Shown here: one piece after another, positions 9,088 to 17,707 of the stretch
Numbering within the stretch: the first letter of the stretch is position 1
Layout: every line of letters starts with the position of its first letter
Source: Ruegeria arenilitoris
Lineage (GTDB): Bacteria; Pseudomonadota; Alphaproteobacteria; Rhodobacterales; Rhodobacteraceae
Assembly: GCF_013035315.1 (NCBI RefSeq)
Contig: NZ_WQHP01000002.1
Coordinates: 1 to 64,000, forward strand
DNA length: 64,000 nucleotides
Direction: 5' to 3'
The notes under the pieces: generated by a model
Seen by the model: the letters and a program-made list of their open reading frames with translations, nothing else
Told to the model about the DNA's origin: nothing
The model's database searches: none
Position numbers and translations under genes: made by a program

Positions 9088-9480
9088 TCAATTATCTGAC
9101 GACTTTTTCTCATCGTAGTCCCTAAGAAGGGCATGTGTGAATTGTACAAACAGCGTGATGAAGACCCCGACGCCTACGAAAATATACAACACGGTAAAGA
9201 GTTTTCCTGTGTCGGTTACGGGCGTTAGGTCACTGAGGCCAACCGTAGAAATAGTAGTTGCACTGAAGTACAGCGCGTCCACCCAAGACCACCCCTCGAC
9301 GCTGACATAAAACAAAGTTCCGGAAAGCAACAAGAGTATTGCAAGGGTAAGCGCTCCGCGGAATCTAGGGCTACTCCAAGAGCGAACAATCGCTTTTAAG
9401 AGCCTGTAGAAATTCAAAAAAAATGAAAACATTCCGCCGTCCAATCCATAGTTCTGTTTGGCAAATCGTTGAGGTGCCAT
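9088..9480 (-). CDS. Small two-TM potassium channel-like protein
   Basis: A 130-residue ion-channel protein with a basic N-terminus, a first membrane helix (about 43-60), a pore loop and a second helix (about 93-115). The selectivity filter reads TVGLSD (79-84) where classic K+ channels have TVGYGD, a variation tolerated in some bacterial channels. There is no cytoplasmic RCK/TrkA-N domain, so gating would be by the pore alone or a separate protein. A second ATG (9432) would remove 16 polar residues and is equally plausible. It should assemble as a tetramer in the inner membrane. No operon partner is adjacent. Confidence 0.8.
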   Translation of the reverse strand: MAPQRFAKQNYGLDGGMFSFFLNFYRLLKAIVRSWSSPRFRGALTLAILLLLSGTLFYVSVEGWSWVDALYFSATTISTVGLSDLTPVTDTGKLFTVLYIFVGVGVFITLFVQFTHALLRDYDEKKSSDN

Positions 9481-9562
9481 TGCAATCCGTCAAGGGAACT
9501 CTGCTACATCGGAGCCGAGATTCGTATTAATCGGTTTTCGGCAGAACTAAAAAGACAACCGG

Positions 9563-10516
9563 TCAAATGGGTACAGTACGCTCAATTTGCTCTGATGGTA
9601 AAATTCCATATATGCTTTTGTACAGGCTCCCAAATCGTCCCAAATCGGTGAATCCGTGAGCGAGCGCCACTTGCTTCACCATGGGTTTTTGCTGAGACGC
9701 CTGAACAAGTTCATCATGGACATTGGCCAGTCTTTGAAGAGCAAAAAATCGTGCTGGTGTTTCACCCGTTACGTCGCGAAATGCTGAGATCAATGTTGGC
9801 GCGCTTACCGCGGTTACTCGACACAGATCTGCCACTGATGGCCTTTTTGACAAGGCGGAAGAATAGTACTCTCGTGCTTTTGAGACCAAACCCACTTTTT
9901 GAGACCAAGTCGCTTTGCGTGCATTCCCACTATTCAGAGATAAGGCAAAGAAGATCGCAAGCGTCCTTGCAAGACGCGCCTCCAAATCACTCTGGGTATA
10001 TTGACCATCGGCTTGGTTCATTATGCAGCTAAGTGTTCGCACCAAAGCTGCGTGAAAATCAGAAGACAGTTTCACGATAACCGTTGGTCCGCGAAAATCC
10101 GATGTATTTCTGCCGGAAAAAAGTTGAACCTCTTTGAGAAATCGTTGCAAGGGCACACGACCACATAACGAAGTTCGATTGCGCGCGACTACCTCGGTTT
10201 CCGATGCAGTGAAATTGAAGAAAACGGAGTTTTCTTTCAAAGGAACGCCACTTACCGTCCATAACTCTGAAGCGCAGATTGGTACAGTGAAATTAGCGAA
10301 GCTTTCACTTTGTGCGGTTCTCACCAATGCATGGGGCTTGAAGCGGATACTAGACAAACGGGAAAGCCCTAAACGAGCTGTGAAAATTGCGCCTTCGTCA
10401 GCCCCCTTTCCCAACTGTATCACATCGCCATCGAAAACCTCTCCTGTCATTGCTTCACGTACGGTTGCCGCAAAAAGCTCCGGTTTGCCTTCGCCAAGTT
10501 CCTTAAAAAAGTTCAT
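9563..10516 (-). CDS. AraC-family transcriptional regulator
   Basis: A 317-residue regulator. The N-terminal two thirds has no recognised catalytic motif and resembles the sensor domain of AraC-type activators acting on small ligands. The C-terminal hundred residues carry the double helix-turn-helix, with PSVADLCRVTAVSAPTLISA as the first and VKQVALAHGFTDLGRFGSLY as the second, the latter containing the conserved GF-x-D-x-x-RF pattern. I chose ATG 10516 because GAGGAAA sits at good distance; the frame is open to 10609. It is divergent from the amidohydrolase gene at 10595 across about 80 bp and may regulate it. Confidence 0.88.
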   Translation of the reverse strand: MNFFKELGEGKPELFAATVREAMTGEVFDGDVIQLGKGADEGAIFTARLGLSRLSSIRFKPHALVRTAQSESFANFTVPICASELWTVSGVPLKENSVFFNFTASETEVVARNRTSLCGRVPLQRFLKEVQLFSGRNTSDFRGPTVIVKLSSDFHAALVRTLSCIMNQADGQYTQSDLEARLARTLAIFFALSLNSGNARKATWSQKVGLVSKAREYYSSALSKRPSVADLCRVTAVSAPTLISAFRDVTGETPARFFALQRLANVHDELVQASQQKPMVKQVALAHGFTDLGRFGSLYKSIYGILPSEQIERTVPI

Positions 10517-10594
10517 ATCGATTTTCCTCGGAGAGTTGGCTACCTTCGTTAAAATTAAACAATCGAATGCTTTGATATTCCTAGGGTGAAAGAT

Positions 10595-11932
10595 ATGCGC
10601 AAAAATCAATTGTCAACGCTCTGCGTGGTAATCTCAAGCATGCTGGCAACGCTGGCGAGCGCTCAAGAGGATTCTACAAGAACTCTCATAACGAATGTTC
10701 ATGTTTTTGACGGGGTAAACGAAGCACGCATCGAGAATGCTAACGTTTTGATCGAAGATAATCTCATAACCGCTGTTTCTTCCGACCCAATCGAAGCCGA
10801 GAACGCGGTGGTGATTGACGGTGGCGGTCGCACGATGATCCCAGGATTGATCGATGTCCATTGGCACACGACGTATGCCTACACCCCTGCATCCGTTCTA
10901 ATGTTGAATCAAGGCGACATGTCGGAAGTGGCCATTCGCAGTATGAAGGGGGCTGAAGAGACTTTAATGCGTGGATTTACCACCGTTAGAGACCCTGGCG
11001 GAAATCCGTTTACGATCAAGAAACTGATTGACGCTGGTGAATACCCCGGTCACCGCATTTTGCCCTCCGGACCATTCATGAGCCAAACGTCAGGCCATGC
11101 CGACTTTCACACGCTGCTTGAAAACCCAAGAAACTCCAACTCTGAACTGAGTTATTGGGAAAAAAATATGATGGCGATGATTTCTGATGGCGTACCGGAA
11201 GTCAGAAAGAGAACCAGAGAAATCCTCAAGTTTGGTGCTACTCAGGTCAAAATCACGACTGGTGGTGGTGTCTCTTCCCAATACGATCCGCTGGATGTGA
11301 GCGAGTATTCGGTCGACGAAATTCGTGCGGTAGTCGAAGAGGCAACGAACTTTAACACCTATGTTTTGGCGCATGTGATGACAGACAGAGGTATCCGTAC
11401 CTCAATAGAAAACGGCGTGATGAGCATTGAGCACGGCTTCTTCGCATCAAGAGAAACACTGGAATTGATGAAGGAAAAAGGCGCTTGGCTCAGTCCTCAG
11501 GCGATGTTTGAGGCCGATATGGTTTGGGATAGCCCAGTTAGTGCCAAAAAGTGGAAACAGGTGACTGATGCTGTAGACGCGCTGTACCCAATGGCCGTCG
11601 AAATTGGCGTGAATCTCGCCTTTGGCACCGATCAACTCATGGATCCATCAAAGGCGTATCAACAGAGCGAATATCTTGTGAGGTTGGGAACTTGGATGAC
11701 GCCTTATCAAGCGCTCAAGATAGCGACCTCTGAAAATGCCCGCCTAATGGAAATGAGTGGCCCTCGTCATCCCTACCAAGACGGTCCACTCGGAGTTATC
11801 AGAGATGGCGCATACGCTGATCTGATCCTCGTGGACGGCAACCCGCTTGAAAACTTGGAGCTTGTAGGGGACCCACAAGAAAACTTCGACCTGATTATGA
11901 AGGACGGAGTCATCTATAAAAACGAGCTTTGA
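10595..11932 (+). CDS. Secreted metal-dependent amidohydrolase
   Basis: A 445-residue amidohydrolase-superfamily protein with an N-terminal signal peptide ending near LASA-QE (about residue 24), so periplasmic or outer-surface. Metal ligands follow the superfamily order: H89-W-H91 in LIDVHWH, a lysine in VKITTGGGV that could be carbamylated, H in VLAHVMTD, H in SIEHG and D in FGTDQL. The closest recognisable groups are the Xaa-Pro/Xaa-Arg dipeptidase and imidazolonepropionase-like secreted amidohydrolases. The substrate is unknown. A GTG at 10586 would add three residues. An AraC regulator is divergent upstream. Codon use is A+T-richer than genes past 13 kb. Confidence 0.85.
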   Translation: MRKNQLSTLCVVISSMLATLASAQEDSTRTLITNVHVFDGVNEARIENANVLIEDNLITAVSSDPIEAENAVVIDGGGRTMIPGLIDVHWHTTYAYTPASVLMLNQGDMSEVAIRSMKGAEETLMRGFTTVRDPGGNPFTIKKLIDAGEYPGHRILPSGPFMSQTSGHADFHTLLENPRNSNSELSYWEKNMMAMISDGVPEVRKRTREILKFGATQVKITTGGGVSSQYDPLDVSEYSVDEIRAVVEEATNFNTYVLAHVMTDRGIRTSIENGVMSIEHGFFASRETLELMKEKGAWLSPQAMFEADMVWDSPVSAKKWKQVTDAVDALYPMAVEIGVNLAFGTDQLMDPSKAYQQSEYLVRLGTWMTPYQALKIATSENARLMEMSGPRHPYQDGPLGVIRDGAYADLILVDGNPLENLELVGDPQENFDLIMKDGVIYKNEL

Positions 11933-12036
11933 ACTGTGTTTCGCTTAGAGCCCAAGTGTCCATAAATGTCTTAAGCTGGCAGGTGATGACGCATTGACCA
12001 ACATCCAAGTGGCCATACGGTTGAAAAGGATAAGTC

Positions 12037-12846
12037 ATGAAGATTTGGAGAATAGTCTGTGTTGCCTCTTTGATTTCAACGTCGTTGTCCGCAGAAATCG
12101 CTGAGTTAGACTGGAACCAATTGATTGATGAAGAATCTCAGGAATACGTAGATCCTTTCAAAGAACTGACACCTGACCAGCTTAGTGGTCTTGTTGAAGT
12201 CGTCCGACTAAAGCTCAGACTGGATAGTGGAGCCCATTCCGAAGATGTCCGCAAAAGTCTTGAAGCGAAAATTCTGGAAAATGAGACGCCGCTGCAAAAG
12301 GCTGGGATCGACGTTGATTGGTTGATTGAACAACGATGGGTCGTTGCAGAGCGACGAAAGAAAGCCGCCACGGCTGGTAATCCAGAAATTGACGGAAAAG
12401 TCGTAAAGCTGGCGGGCTATGCGATACCCGCACCACCGGATCCTGATGGTACAAACGTCGCTTACTTGGTTCCGGAGAGAGGTATGTGCAGCCATACGCC
12501 TCCACCGAACCCAAACCAGCTTATTCGTGTTCGATTGCCGGAAGGTTGGTATCCAGAACGCTTTCACGAGCCAGTTCGCCTTACAGGGATAGTTTCTATT
12601 TCGCCGTCAGAGAGGACGATGAATTTCGTGGATGGGTTCGTTCCAATGAGAGCAACGTATTCATTTGAAGCTCAGTATGTAGAGGCTGGCGATGATCTCC
12701 CAGCTTATGGTTGGAAGTTCACTGACGCGGATGAGGTCAACGATCCAAGCGCCATTGGAAAATTAGGTTCCGGGGCTGCAAAATTTGACGCGTCAAAATT
12801 GGCAAGTTTTCGAGCCAAAGCTGCGCGTGAAGCAAATTCGAATTAA
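12037..12846 (+). CDS. DUF3299 domain-containing exported protein
   Basis: A 269-residue protein with a signal peptide ending near SLSAEIA. The middle contains GKVVKLAGYAIP and YLVPERGMCSHTPPPNPNQ, matching the DUF3299 signature (a Cys-x-His followed by a proline stretch and NQ). The family is periplasmic with unassigned function, often near transport or metal-related genes. The ribosome site AAGGATAAGTC precedes the ATG. It follows the amidohydrolase by about 100 bp on the same strand and shares its lower G+C; an operon is possible. Confidence 0.8.
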   Translation: MKIWRIVCVASLISTSLSAEIAELDWNQLIDEESQEYVDPFKELTPDQLSGLVEVVRLKLRLDSGAHSEDVRKSLEAKILENETPLQKAGIDVDWLIEQRWVVAERRKKAATAGNPEIDGKVVKLAGYAIPAPPDPDGTNVAYLVPERGMCSHTPPPNPNQLIRVRLPEGWYPERFHEPVRLTGIVSISPSERTMNFVDGFVPMRATYSFEAQYVEAGDDLPAYGWKFTDADEVNDPSAIGKLGSGAAKFDASKLASFRAKAAREANSN

Positions 12847-12884
12847 AAACCGCCTGTCTTAAGCATATGAAAGCCAGTGTGTGT

Positions 12885-13101
12885 CTGACGTCAGCACCAA
12901 TGGGACAGTTTAGGTCGATTTGATAGGAGAGGGTTTCTGGCTCATCGTAACCACCAAGGAGTGGAGATGAGAAAGAAACCCGGAACCAAGCAGAGCCACG
13001 GCGAGAAAGTTGTCAAAGACATCCGCCGCGCGAACCATTCTTCCGATGTGTACGCGTCGGGTTTGAGTATCTGGAATGCCTCCTCCGGCATTTTGTCTTG
13101 A
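12885..13101 (+). mobile_element. IS3-family insertion sequence remnant (left end and start of orfA)
   Basis: The ATG at 12967, behind AAGGAGTGGAG, opens a 44-residue frame beginning MRKKPGTKQSHGEKVVKDIR, which I recognise as the N-terminus of an IS3-family OrfA transposase common in Rhodobacterales. Similarity stops after about residue 22; the remaining residues up to the stop at 13101 are unrelated, so the element was cut by a deletion near 13036. The leader from about 12885 resembles the untranslated left end of such elements. No orfB or right end is present in the window. It lies at a change in base composition. Confidence 0.65.
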
Positions 13102-13350
13102 TCAAGCATGTCCGGTCGTCCCCAAGTTTCGCTCAGATTTCATATTGTCATTTTAGACAATTAAAGTCTTTAGCCAATGCGTTCAAGCATGAAAAAAAGT
13201 GTTTGTCTTTCGGGAGAAGGAACTCGCAAGGTGTTCCAAATTTCCGTAGCCCTTGTTTTGCAAGATCAAGCACGGGCGGATGTCGGGAATAGTGATAACC
13301 ACAGCGTCTTGAATGGCTCTCCCAAGCGTTCGGACCTCCGGCCCCGTGCA
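13102..13350. other. Intergenic stretch downstream of IS remnant
   Basis: No convincing gene. Small open frames on both strands have no recognisable similarity and no ribosome site. It is probably a degraded sequence left by insertion and deletion. Confidence 0.45.
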
Positions 13351-14010
13351 CTAGTGAAGGAACAACAGCGAAATCGACCCTACAAGGATCAGGCTCAACG
13401 CCCAAACCACGTCCAGATTGAACCACCCTTTTGAGAGAAAACGCAGGCCCAGCCAGTGGTACACTCCGAACGCAAGAATACCGCCCGAGGCCGTCATAGC
13501 CAGGGTGTGTACCAAGGCAACACCAACAGCGATTTTAGCGTTTCCGGTCATTAGATCAGCTACCGCTGCATGGCCCGGGTCCGTGGCGATCGTGCGACAG
13601 ATGCCCAGATAGATTGGAACCAGCATCAGCCCCGCACCATGCGCCATTGCTGCCAAAAACGACCACAGCGCCAGCCGCGACGGAGGAACCCGCGCAAGGA
13701 TCCGCGGGTGACGCCGGTTGAACAACAGATAGACGCCCAGTCCGATCACGAGACAGGCTGCGAAGATCTGAATCTCTCGCTGCCATTCGGCCAGAAACAG
13801 CAGCGCGGTAAAGGGAAACAGAATGGCGCCCATTGCCACCAGATGCCCGGCCGCCAGCGCGATCAGCGCCTTGAACAGACTGTTGCGGCTTTTGTCCATC
13901 AACGCCGCGGACACGGCCAGGGGCCAACCCATACCCGGATTGACCCCGTGATATATGCCCGAGGCGACAACAGCCCACCACAGGGCTGTTGCCGTGTCTA
14001 ATCCGTCCAC
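13351..14010 (-). CDS. Multi-pass membrane protein of unknown transport function
   Basis: A 219-residue very hydrophobic protein with six or so membrane helices, starting at GTG 14010, three bases after the methanethiol oxidase stop codon, so the two are co-transcribed and probably translationally coupled. Notable residues are YHGVNPGMGW near the N-terminus and MAHGAGLML in the fourth helix, histidine-glycine motifs reminiscent of metal or sulfur-compound exporters. Proteins like this are sometimes loosely annotated as ArcD-type antiporters, which I cannot confirm. The context suggests a role tied to methanethiol oxidation or its products (sulfide, formaldehyde, peroxide). Confidence 0.7.
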   Translation of the reverse strand: MDGLDTATALWWAVVASGIYHGVNPGMGWPLAVSAALMDKSRNSLFKALIALAAGHLVAMGAILFPFTALLFLAEWQREIQIFAACLVIGLGVYLLFNRRHPRILARVPPSRLALWSFLAAMAHGAGLMLVPIYLGICRTIATDPGHAAVADLMTGNAKIAVGVALVHTLAMTASGGILAFGVYHWLGLRFLSKGWFNLDVVWALSLILVGSISLLFLH

Positions 14011-14013
14011 GCG

Positions 14014-15414
14014 TCAGACAGACGGGTAGCAGAAACTATCTGTTGAGCAGTCTCCGCCTTCGAGGCGGATCTGGTGGCTGCGATAGCCTTTGGGGAACTC
14101 GACATAGAAATCCTTGTCCAGCTCCAGACCACCGTTTTCCCCGACATTGGCCATGACCATTTGTCCGCCCTCATCGTCCGGGTAGAACTGATCGTCCCAT
14201 GTCGAATACAGCGAGTTGGTCCAATAGACCCGTTTGCCGTCCCGGCTGATCTCAACCATTTGGGGGCCGTAAACAAAATCCTTGCCGTTGGGGTGTTTCG
14301 CCCCGCGCGCAATCCCGCCAAGCTCGACCTTGCCGGTCAGCTTGGGGTTCATTGGGTCAGAGACATCATATTGATGCATTTCACCCTGGCCCCAACAGGC
14401 GACGTAGAGGTACCTGTCGTCCAGGCTCAGGTCGATGTCGGTGACCAACGGAGGTACGGCCTCAAATCCCTGCAACAGAGGCGGAAGGTTCTCGGCCTTC
14501 TCAGGTCGCGGATCAATCGTGATCGTCTTTTTCGCCTCGAAGGTTCCGTCATCCTTCTGCCACCAGGTGAAAATTGCGCCCTGCAGGTTTGTTGTGTCCA
14601 CGACGACACCGCAGAATCCATAATCCTTTGCCGGATCATGAGCGGGCCGAATTTCCAGAGCCATCTGGTGGTTCTCACCCAGATCAATGGTTTGCACGTT
14701 ACGACGTTCGCGCAGGTTCCAGAAATGGATCTTGTGACCGTATTTATTGGACAGCAAATCCTCGGCCACGATCCCGTTTTCGAACTGCGGCGGCAGCCCC
14801 CATTCAGAACTCACCATGTAGTCGCGCGGAATATTCCACCAGAAATCATAGTGCTTGTCCTGTTCCCCGCGGTCCATCTCGTAGCGGCCAAGGATATCAA
14901 AGGTCTCGCAGTCCATGATGAAAATGCCCGGAGGACCATCTGTGCCATCGGCCCCACCGCCGCCGAGTGTCGAAACATAAATCCCTTCGGGACCACAGTG
15001 GATTGTGTGCGGGCGGGAATAGCCCGTTTTGGCGAACACCTCTTCAGGTTCGATGATCTTGTGAATCTTCGCCTTCAGGGGTTCCTTCACGTCGATCACG
15101 TAGATGCGCGAGGACCGGATACCCGGTACGATCAGATACCTGCGTTCCAGAAAGGCATGCCCCGTCAGGGGCGAAAGTGCAGAAGAGCACGCGTTCCATC
15201 CAAAGTGATGAAACTCATCACCCTTGTTGGGCATGATGAGCTGATGGACGATCTGGCCGTAGGTCTTTGATTTCGGGTCAACGTCCACAACGGCCAGGCC
15301 ATCCGGCTGTGAGCCGTCCGGACTGAGCATCAATGTGAAGGCAAGCGTTTCCGCTGGTGCCTCCATAGCAAGTTTCGGAGTTGCGTGAAAAGTCGGGTCA
15401 GGTCTCAGGTTCAT
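14014..15414 (-). CDS. mtoX: Methanethiol oxidase (selenium-binding protein SBP56 family)
   Basis: A 466-residue beta-propeller protein of the SBP56/SELENBP1 family, shown in methylotrophs and human to oxidise methanethiol to formaldehyde, sulfide and hydrogen peroxide. The conserved FHHFGWNACSSAL block is at about 68-80, with C76 at the selenium-binding cysteine; histidine-rich motifs such as RPHTIHCGPEG and EGGDCSTD follow. There is no signal peptide, whereas the characterised bacterial enzyme is periplasmic. A strong ribosome site (GGAGGAGCC) precedes the ATG. The SCO1/SenC and MauG maturation genes that accompany mtoX in several bacteria are absent here; a membrane protein gene follows instead. 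Confidence 0.88.
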   Translation of the reverse strand: MNLRPDPTFHATPKLAMEAPAETLAFTLMLSPDGSQPDGLAVVDVDPKSKTYGQIVHQLIMPNKGDEFHHFGWNACSSALSPLTGHAFLERRYLIVPGIRSSRIYVIDVKEPLKAKIHKIIEPEEVFAKTGYSRPHTIHCGPEGIYVSTLGGGGADGTDGPPGIFIMDCETFDILGRYEMDRGEQDKHYDFWWNIPRDYMVSSEWGLPPQFENGIVAEDLLSNKYGHKIHFWNLRERRNVQTIDLGENHQMALEIRPAHDPAKDYGFCGVVVDTTNLQGAIFTWWQKDDGTFEAKKTITIDPRPEKAENLPPLLQGFEAVPPLVTDIDLSLDDRYLYVACWGQGEMHQYDVSDPMNPKLTGKVELGGIARGAKHPNGKDFVYGPQMVEISRDGKRVYWTNSLYSTWDDQFYPDDEGGQMVMANVGENGGLELDKDFYVEFPKGYRSHQIRLEGGDCSTDSFCYPSV

Positions 15415-15562
15415 AACTGGCTCCTCCCAGGCCGCGAGCGCCAGACCTAAATCAGGTTCCGTCTGGTATCGCCCAGAACACAGAATGCCACATATTCAAG
15501 ATTCGCAGAAACGCCACGGATTCAGAGCCCTGTTTCGAACCTAGGAAACGGCGTGCTTTTGC

Positions 15563-16432
15563 TTAGGCAGACACCCAATTCAGGAACGTGACAGCCGAAG
15601 ATTTGTCCGCTGCGCGCGGCATCAGGCAACCGTAGTACCCGCGCTGTGTTTCGATACGTCGGCTTGTGATCGGGGCAAGCTGGCCGAGGTCGAAATGATC
15701 CTGCAACAGCGTCTCCCACCCCAGGATGACGCCATCGCCGTTCAATGCCGCCTGCAGATAGACCATGAAGCTGGTGAATTTCTGATCGGTCGTGGGCGGT
15801 CGTATAGAAATGCCTGTGCCATCGAAGAAGGTTGCCCAGTCGTTGCCGTGTATACCCATCGTCAGGCACAGAAGGTTTTGCTGTGCCAGTGCCTCAAGGT
15901 CATCACCGATTGAGGCCGCAAGGGCGGGCTTTGCGACGGCAACCATGGTCTCGTGAAAGATTGGGGCCTTGCGCGTGCCCGGTAAACGGTCCGGATGATT
16001 GAAGGCAATCACAACATCCGTTTCTGTGTCATAGGCGTCATTCTGATCCCTTGAGATCAACTCGATCGAGATATTGGGGTGCAAGGCGCGAAACTCGGGC
16101 AATCGTTTCATCAAATAACAACTGGCAAATCCAATGGTCGTATTGACGGAAACACATGATTGGTCCGGTCGCTGGCGTACCTGTTCCAGTGCGCTGCTGA
16201 CCTGCATGATGCCGCCCGAAAGTGCGCGGTAAAGGACCTCGCCTTCCCGCGTGAGCGTTGCAAAGGGTCGGGTTCGTTGCAAAAGTTTGACGCCCAGCTC
16301 GGATTCCAACTCGGCCACGCGGCGACTGATCGCGGGCTGCTGAACATTCATCTCGCGCGCCGCACGCGTGAAATTTCGATGCCGCGCGACCGACTCAAAT
16401 GCGGTCAGAAGTTTCCAGTTCAAGGCCGCCAT
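15563..16432 (-). CDS. LysR-family transcriptional regulator
   Basis: A 289-residue LysR regulator. The helix-turn-helix is at the N-terminus (NFTRAAREMNVQQPAISRRV, about 20-39), followed by the usual linker helix and a two-lobed periplasmic-binding-like effector domain. ATG 16432 has GGGGGAAT upstream and matches the expected LysR length; the open frame continues to 16726 but that part overlaps the neighbouring gene and promoter. It is divergent from the alcohol dehydrogenase gene and is the natural candidate regulator of the ADH-PrpD-MttB operon. A perfect inverted repeat overlaps its translation start region. Confidence 0.9.
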   Translation of the reverse strand: MAALNWKLLTAFESVARHRNFTRAAREMNVQQPAISRRVAELESELGVKLLQRTRPFATLTREGEVLYRALSGGIMQVSSALEQVRQRPDQSCVSVNTTIGFASCYLMKRLPEFRALHPNISIELISRDQNDAYDTETDVVIAFNHPDRLPGTRKAPIFHETMVAVAKPALAASIGDDLEALAQQNLLCLTMGIHGNDWATFFDGTGISIRPPTTDQKFTSFMVYLQAALNGDGVILGWETLLQDHFDLGQLAPITSRRIETQRGYYGCLMPRAADKSSAVTFLNWVSA

Positions 16433-16435
16433 TCT

Positions 16436-16450
16436 ATTCCCCCAGGGAAT
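16436..16450. promoter_or_regulatory. Inverted repeat in the LysR/ADH divergent promoter
   Basis: ATTCCCCCAGGGAAT is a perfect inverted repeat (6-bp arms, 3-bp centre) four bases upstream of the lysR start codon and overlapping its ribosome site. Placement suggests an autoregulatory site, though it is shorter than the usual T-N11-A LysR box. Confidence 0.4.
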
Positions 16451-16591
16451 GGAAATTATAAGGTTTTCCGACGTTCCCCTGATGAATAGGGCAAAATAGT
16501 CTTCTTCAAAAGTCCCATCATTCCGAATGGAGTGACCAATGAATTCGCAAAAACCACGTACGCCGCACGTGCCATCCCAATGGTTTCCGTC

Positions 16592-17707
16592 ATGAAATCC
16601 CGGGCGGCCGTCATGTACGGCAAGGCAGAACCTCTTGTCGTGGAAACGTTGGATTTGGCCCCGCCGCGCAAAGGCGAGGTGTTGGTTCGCATGGGGGCGG
16701 CCGGGGTTTGCCATTCCGACTATCACGTGATCTCAGGTCAGGCCGACCATGAGTTGCCGGTTGTCTTGGGTCATGAAGGTGCCGGTCGGGTGGTACGGCT
16801 GGGTGAAGGGGTGCGTGATCTGTCCGTCGGCGAACATGTCGTGCTGAGCTGGATCCCCTATTGCGGCGATTGCTTCTTTTGCAGGCATGAGCAAACCCAC
16901 TTGTGCAAGACCTATGAAGCGCCGCTTTGGGACGGCACGATGATGGACGGGACATGCCGGTTGTCCAATTCAGATGGTCCGGTACGTCATTTGTCGATGC
17001 TGGCCTGCTGGGCGGATCACGTGGTGGTGCCCCAGGAAAGCTGCGTCCGCATCGACAAATCCGTCCCGTTCGAGGTTGCCGCCTTGCTGGGTTGTGCAGT
17101 CACGACGGGTGTTGGGGCCGTGCTGAACCGCGCTCGGGTCAAGCCTCGATCAACGGTTGCCGTCATCGGCGCGGGCGGAGTTGGCCTGTCGATCATCATG
17201 GGCGCGAAGCTGGCTGGTGCGGGCAGGATCATTGCAATTGACGCCTCGCCCGATGCCGAAGCCAAAGCGCGTGAGTTGGGGGCCACAGATTTCATCCTTG
17301 CTGACGTGGATGTCAGCGCTTGTATCAAAGAAATGACGGCGCACGGCGCGGATCATGTGTTTGAGGCTGTCGGGAAACGCGCCCTGCAACGGGTTGCATT
17401 GGATTACTGTCGCCCCGGCGGACAGGTGACTTTTGTTGGACTGGATGCCAATGACGCAACCATAGACCTGCCCACTACAGACATTACCAGGGCCGAGATC
17501 ACTGTCACTGGCTCTATCTTTGGGTCGGCCTGCACAACGCGCGATTTTGCGGCCTATGCGCAGCACTATTTGAACGGCGATCTGCCAATCGACCAATTGA
17601 TCGGGCGGCGCTATCGGCTTGATCAGATCAATGAGGCGATTGCTGACATGCTGGCTGGAAAGGAGGGGCGTGGCATAATCCTGTTCGATGAGGTCGCGCA
17701 TGGCTGA
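16592..17707 (+). CDS. Zinc-dependent alcohol dehydrogenase (class III-like MDR)
   Basis: A 371-residue medium-chain dehydrogenase. The catalytic zinc site is C40 with H61-E62 in VLGHEGAG; the structural zinc cysteines are C91, C94, C97 and C105. The NAD-binding fold has VIGAGGVGLS at about residue 190 and an acidic residue after it (AIDAS), indicating NAD(H). The layout resembles the class III/S-hydroxymethyl-glutathione-type family used for many alcohols. The start is uncertain: ATG 16592 fits homologues, but ATG 16580 and GTG 16532 are in frame and none has a good ribosome site. It overlaps the next gene by eight bases, so the two are translationally coupled. Confidence 0.85.
   Translation: MKSRAAVMYGKAEPLVVETLDLAPPRKGEVLVRMGAAGVCHSDYHVISGQADHELPVVLGHEGAGRVVRLGEGVRDLSVGEHVVLSWIPYCGDCFFCRHEQTHLCKTYEAPLWDGTMMDGTCRLSNSDGPVRHLSMLACWADHVVVPQESCVRIDKSVPFEVAALLGCAVTTGVGAVLNRARVKPRSTVAVIGAGGVGLSIIMGAKLAGAGRIIAIDASPDAEAKARELGATDFILADVDVSACIKEMTAHGADHVFEAVGKRALQRVALDYCRPGGQVTFVGLDANDATIDLPTTDITRAEITVTGSIFGSACTTRDFAAYAQHYLNGDLPIDQLIGRRYRLDQINEAIADMLAGKEGRGIILFDEVAHG

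Noticed and set aside
13148..13426. A 92-codon minus-strand frame upstream of the IS remnant
   Set aside because: It runs into the 3' end of the membrane protein gene and has no recognisable domain or start signal.
14074..15270. A 398-codon open frame antisense to the methanethiol oxidase gene
   Set aside because: It lies wholly inside a well-supported gene on the other strand, has no ribosome site and its protein matches no family I recognise; long antisense frames are expected at high G+C.
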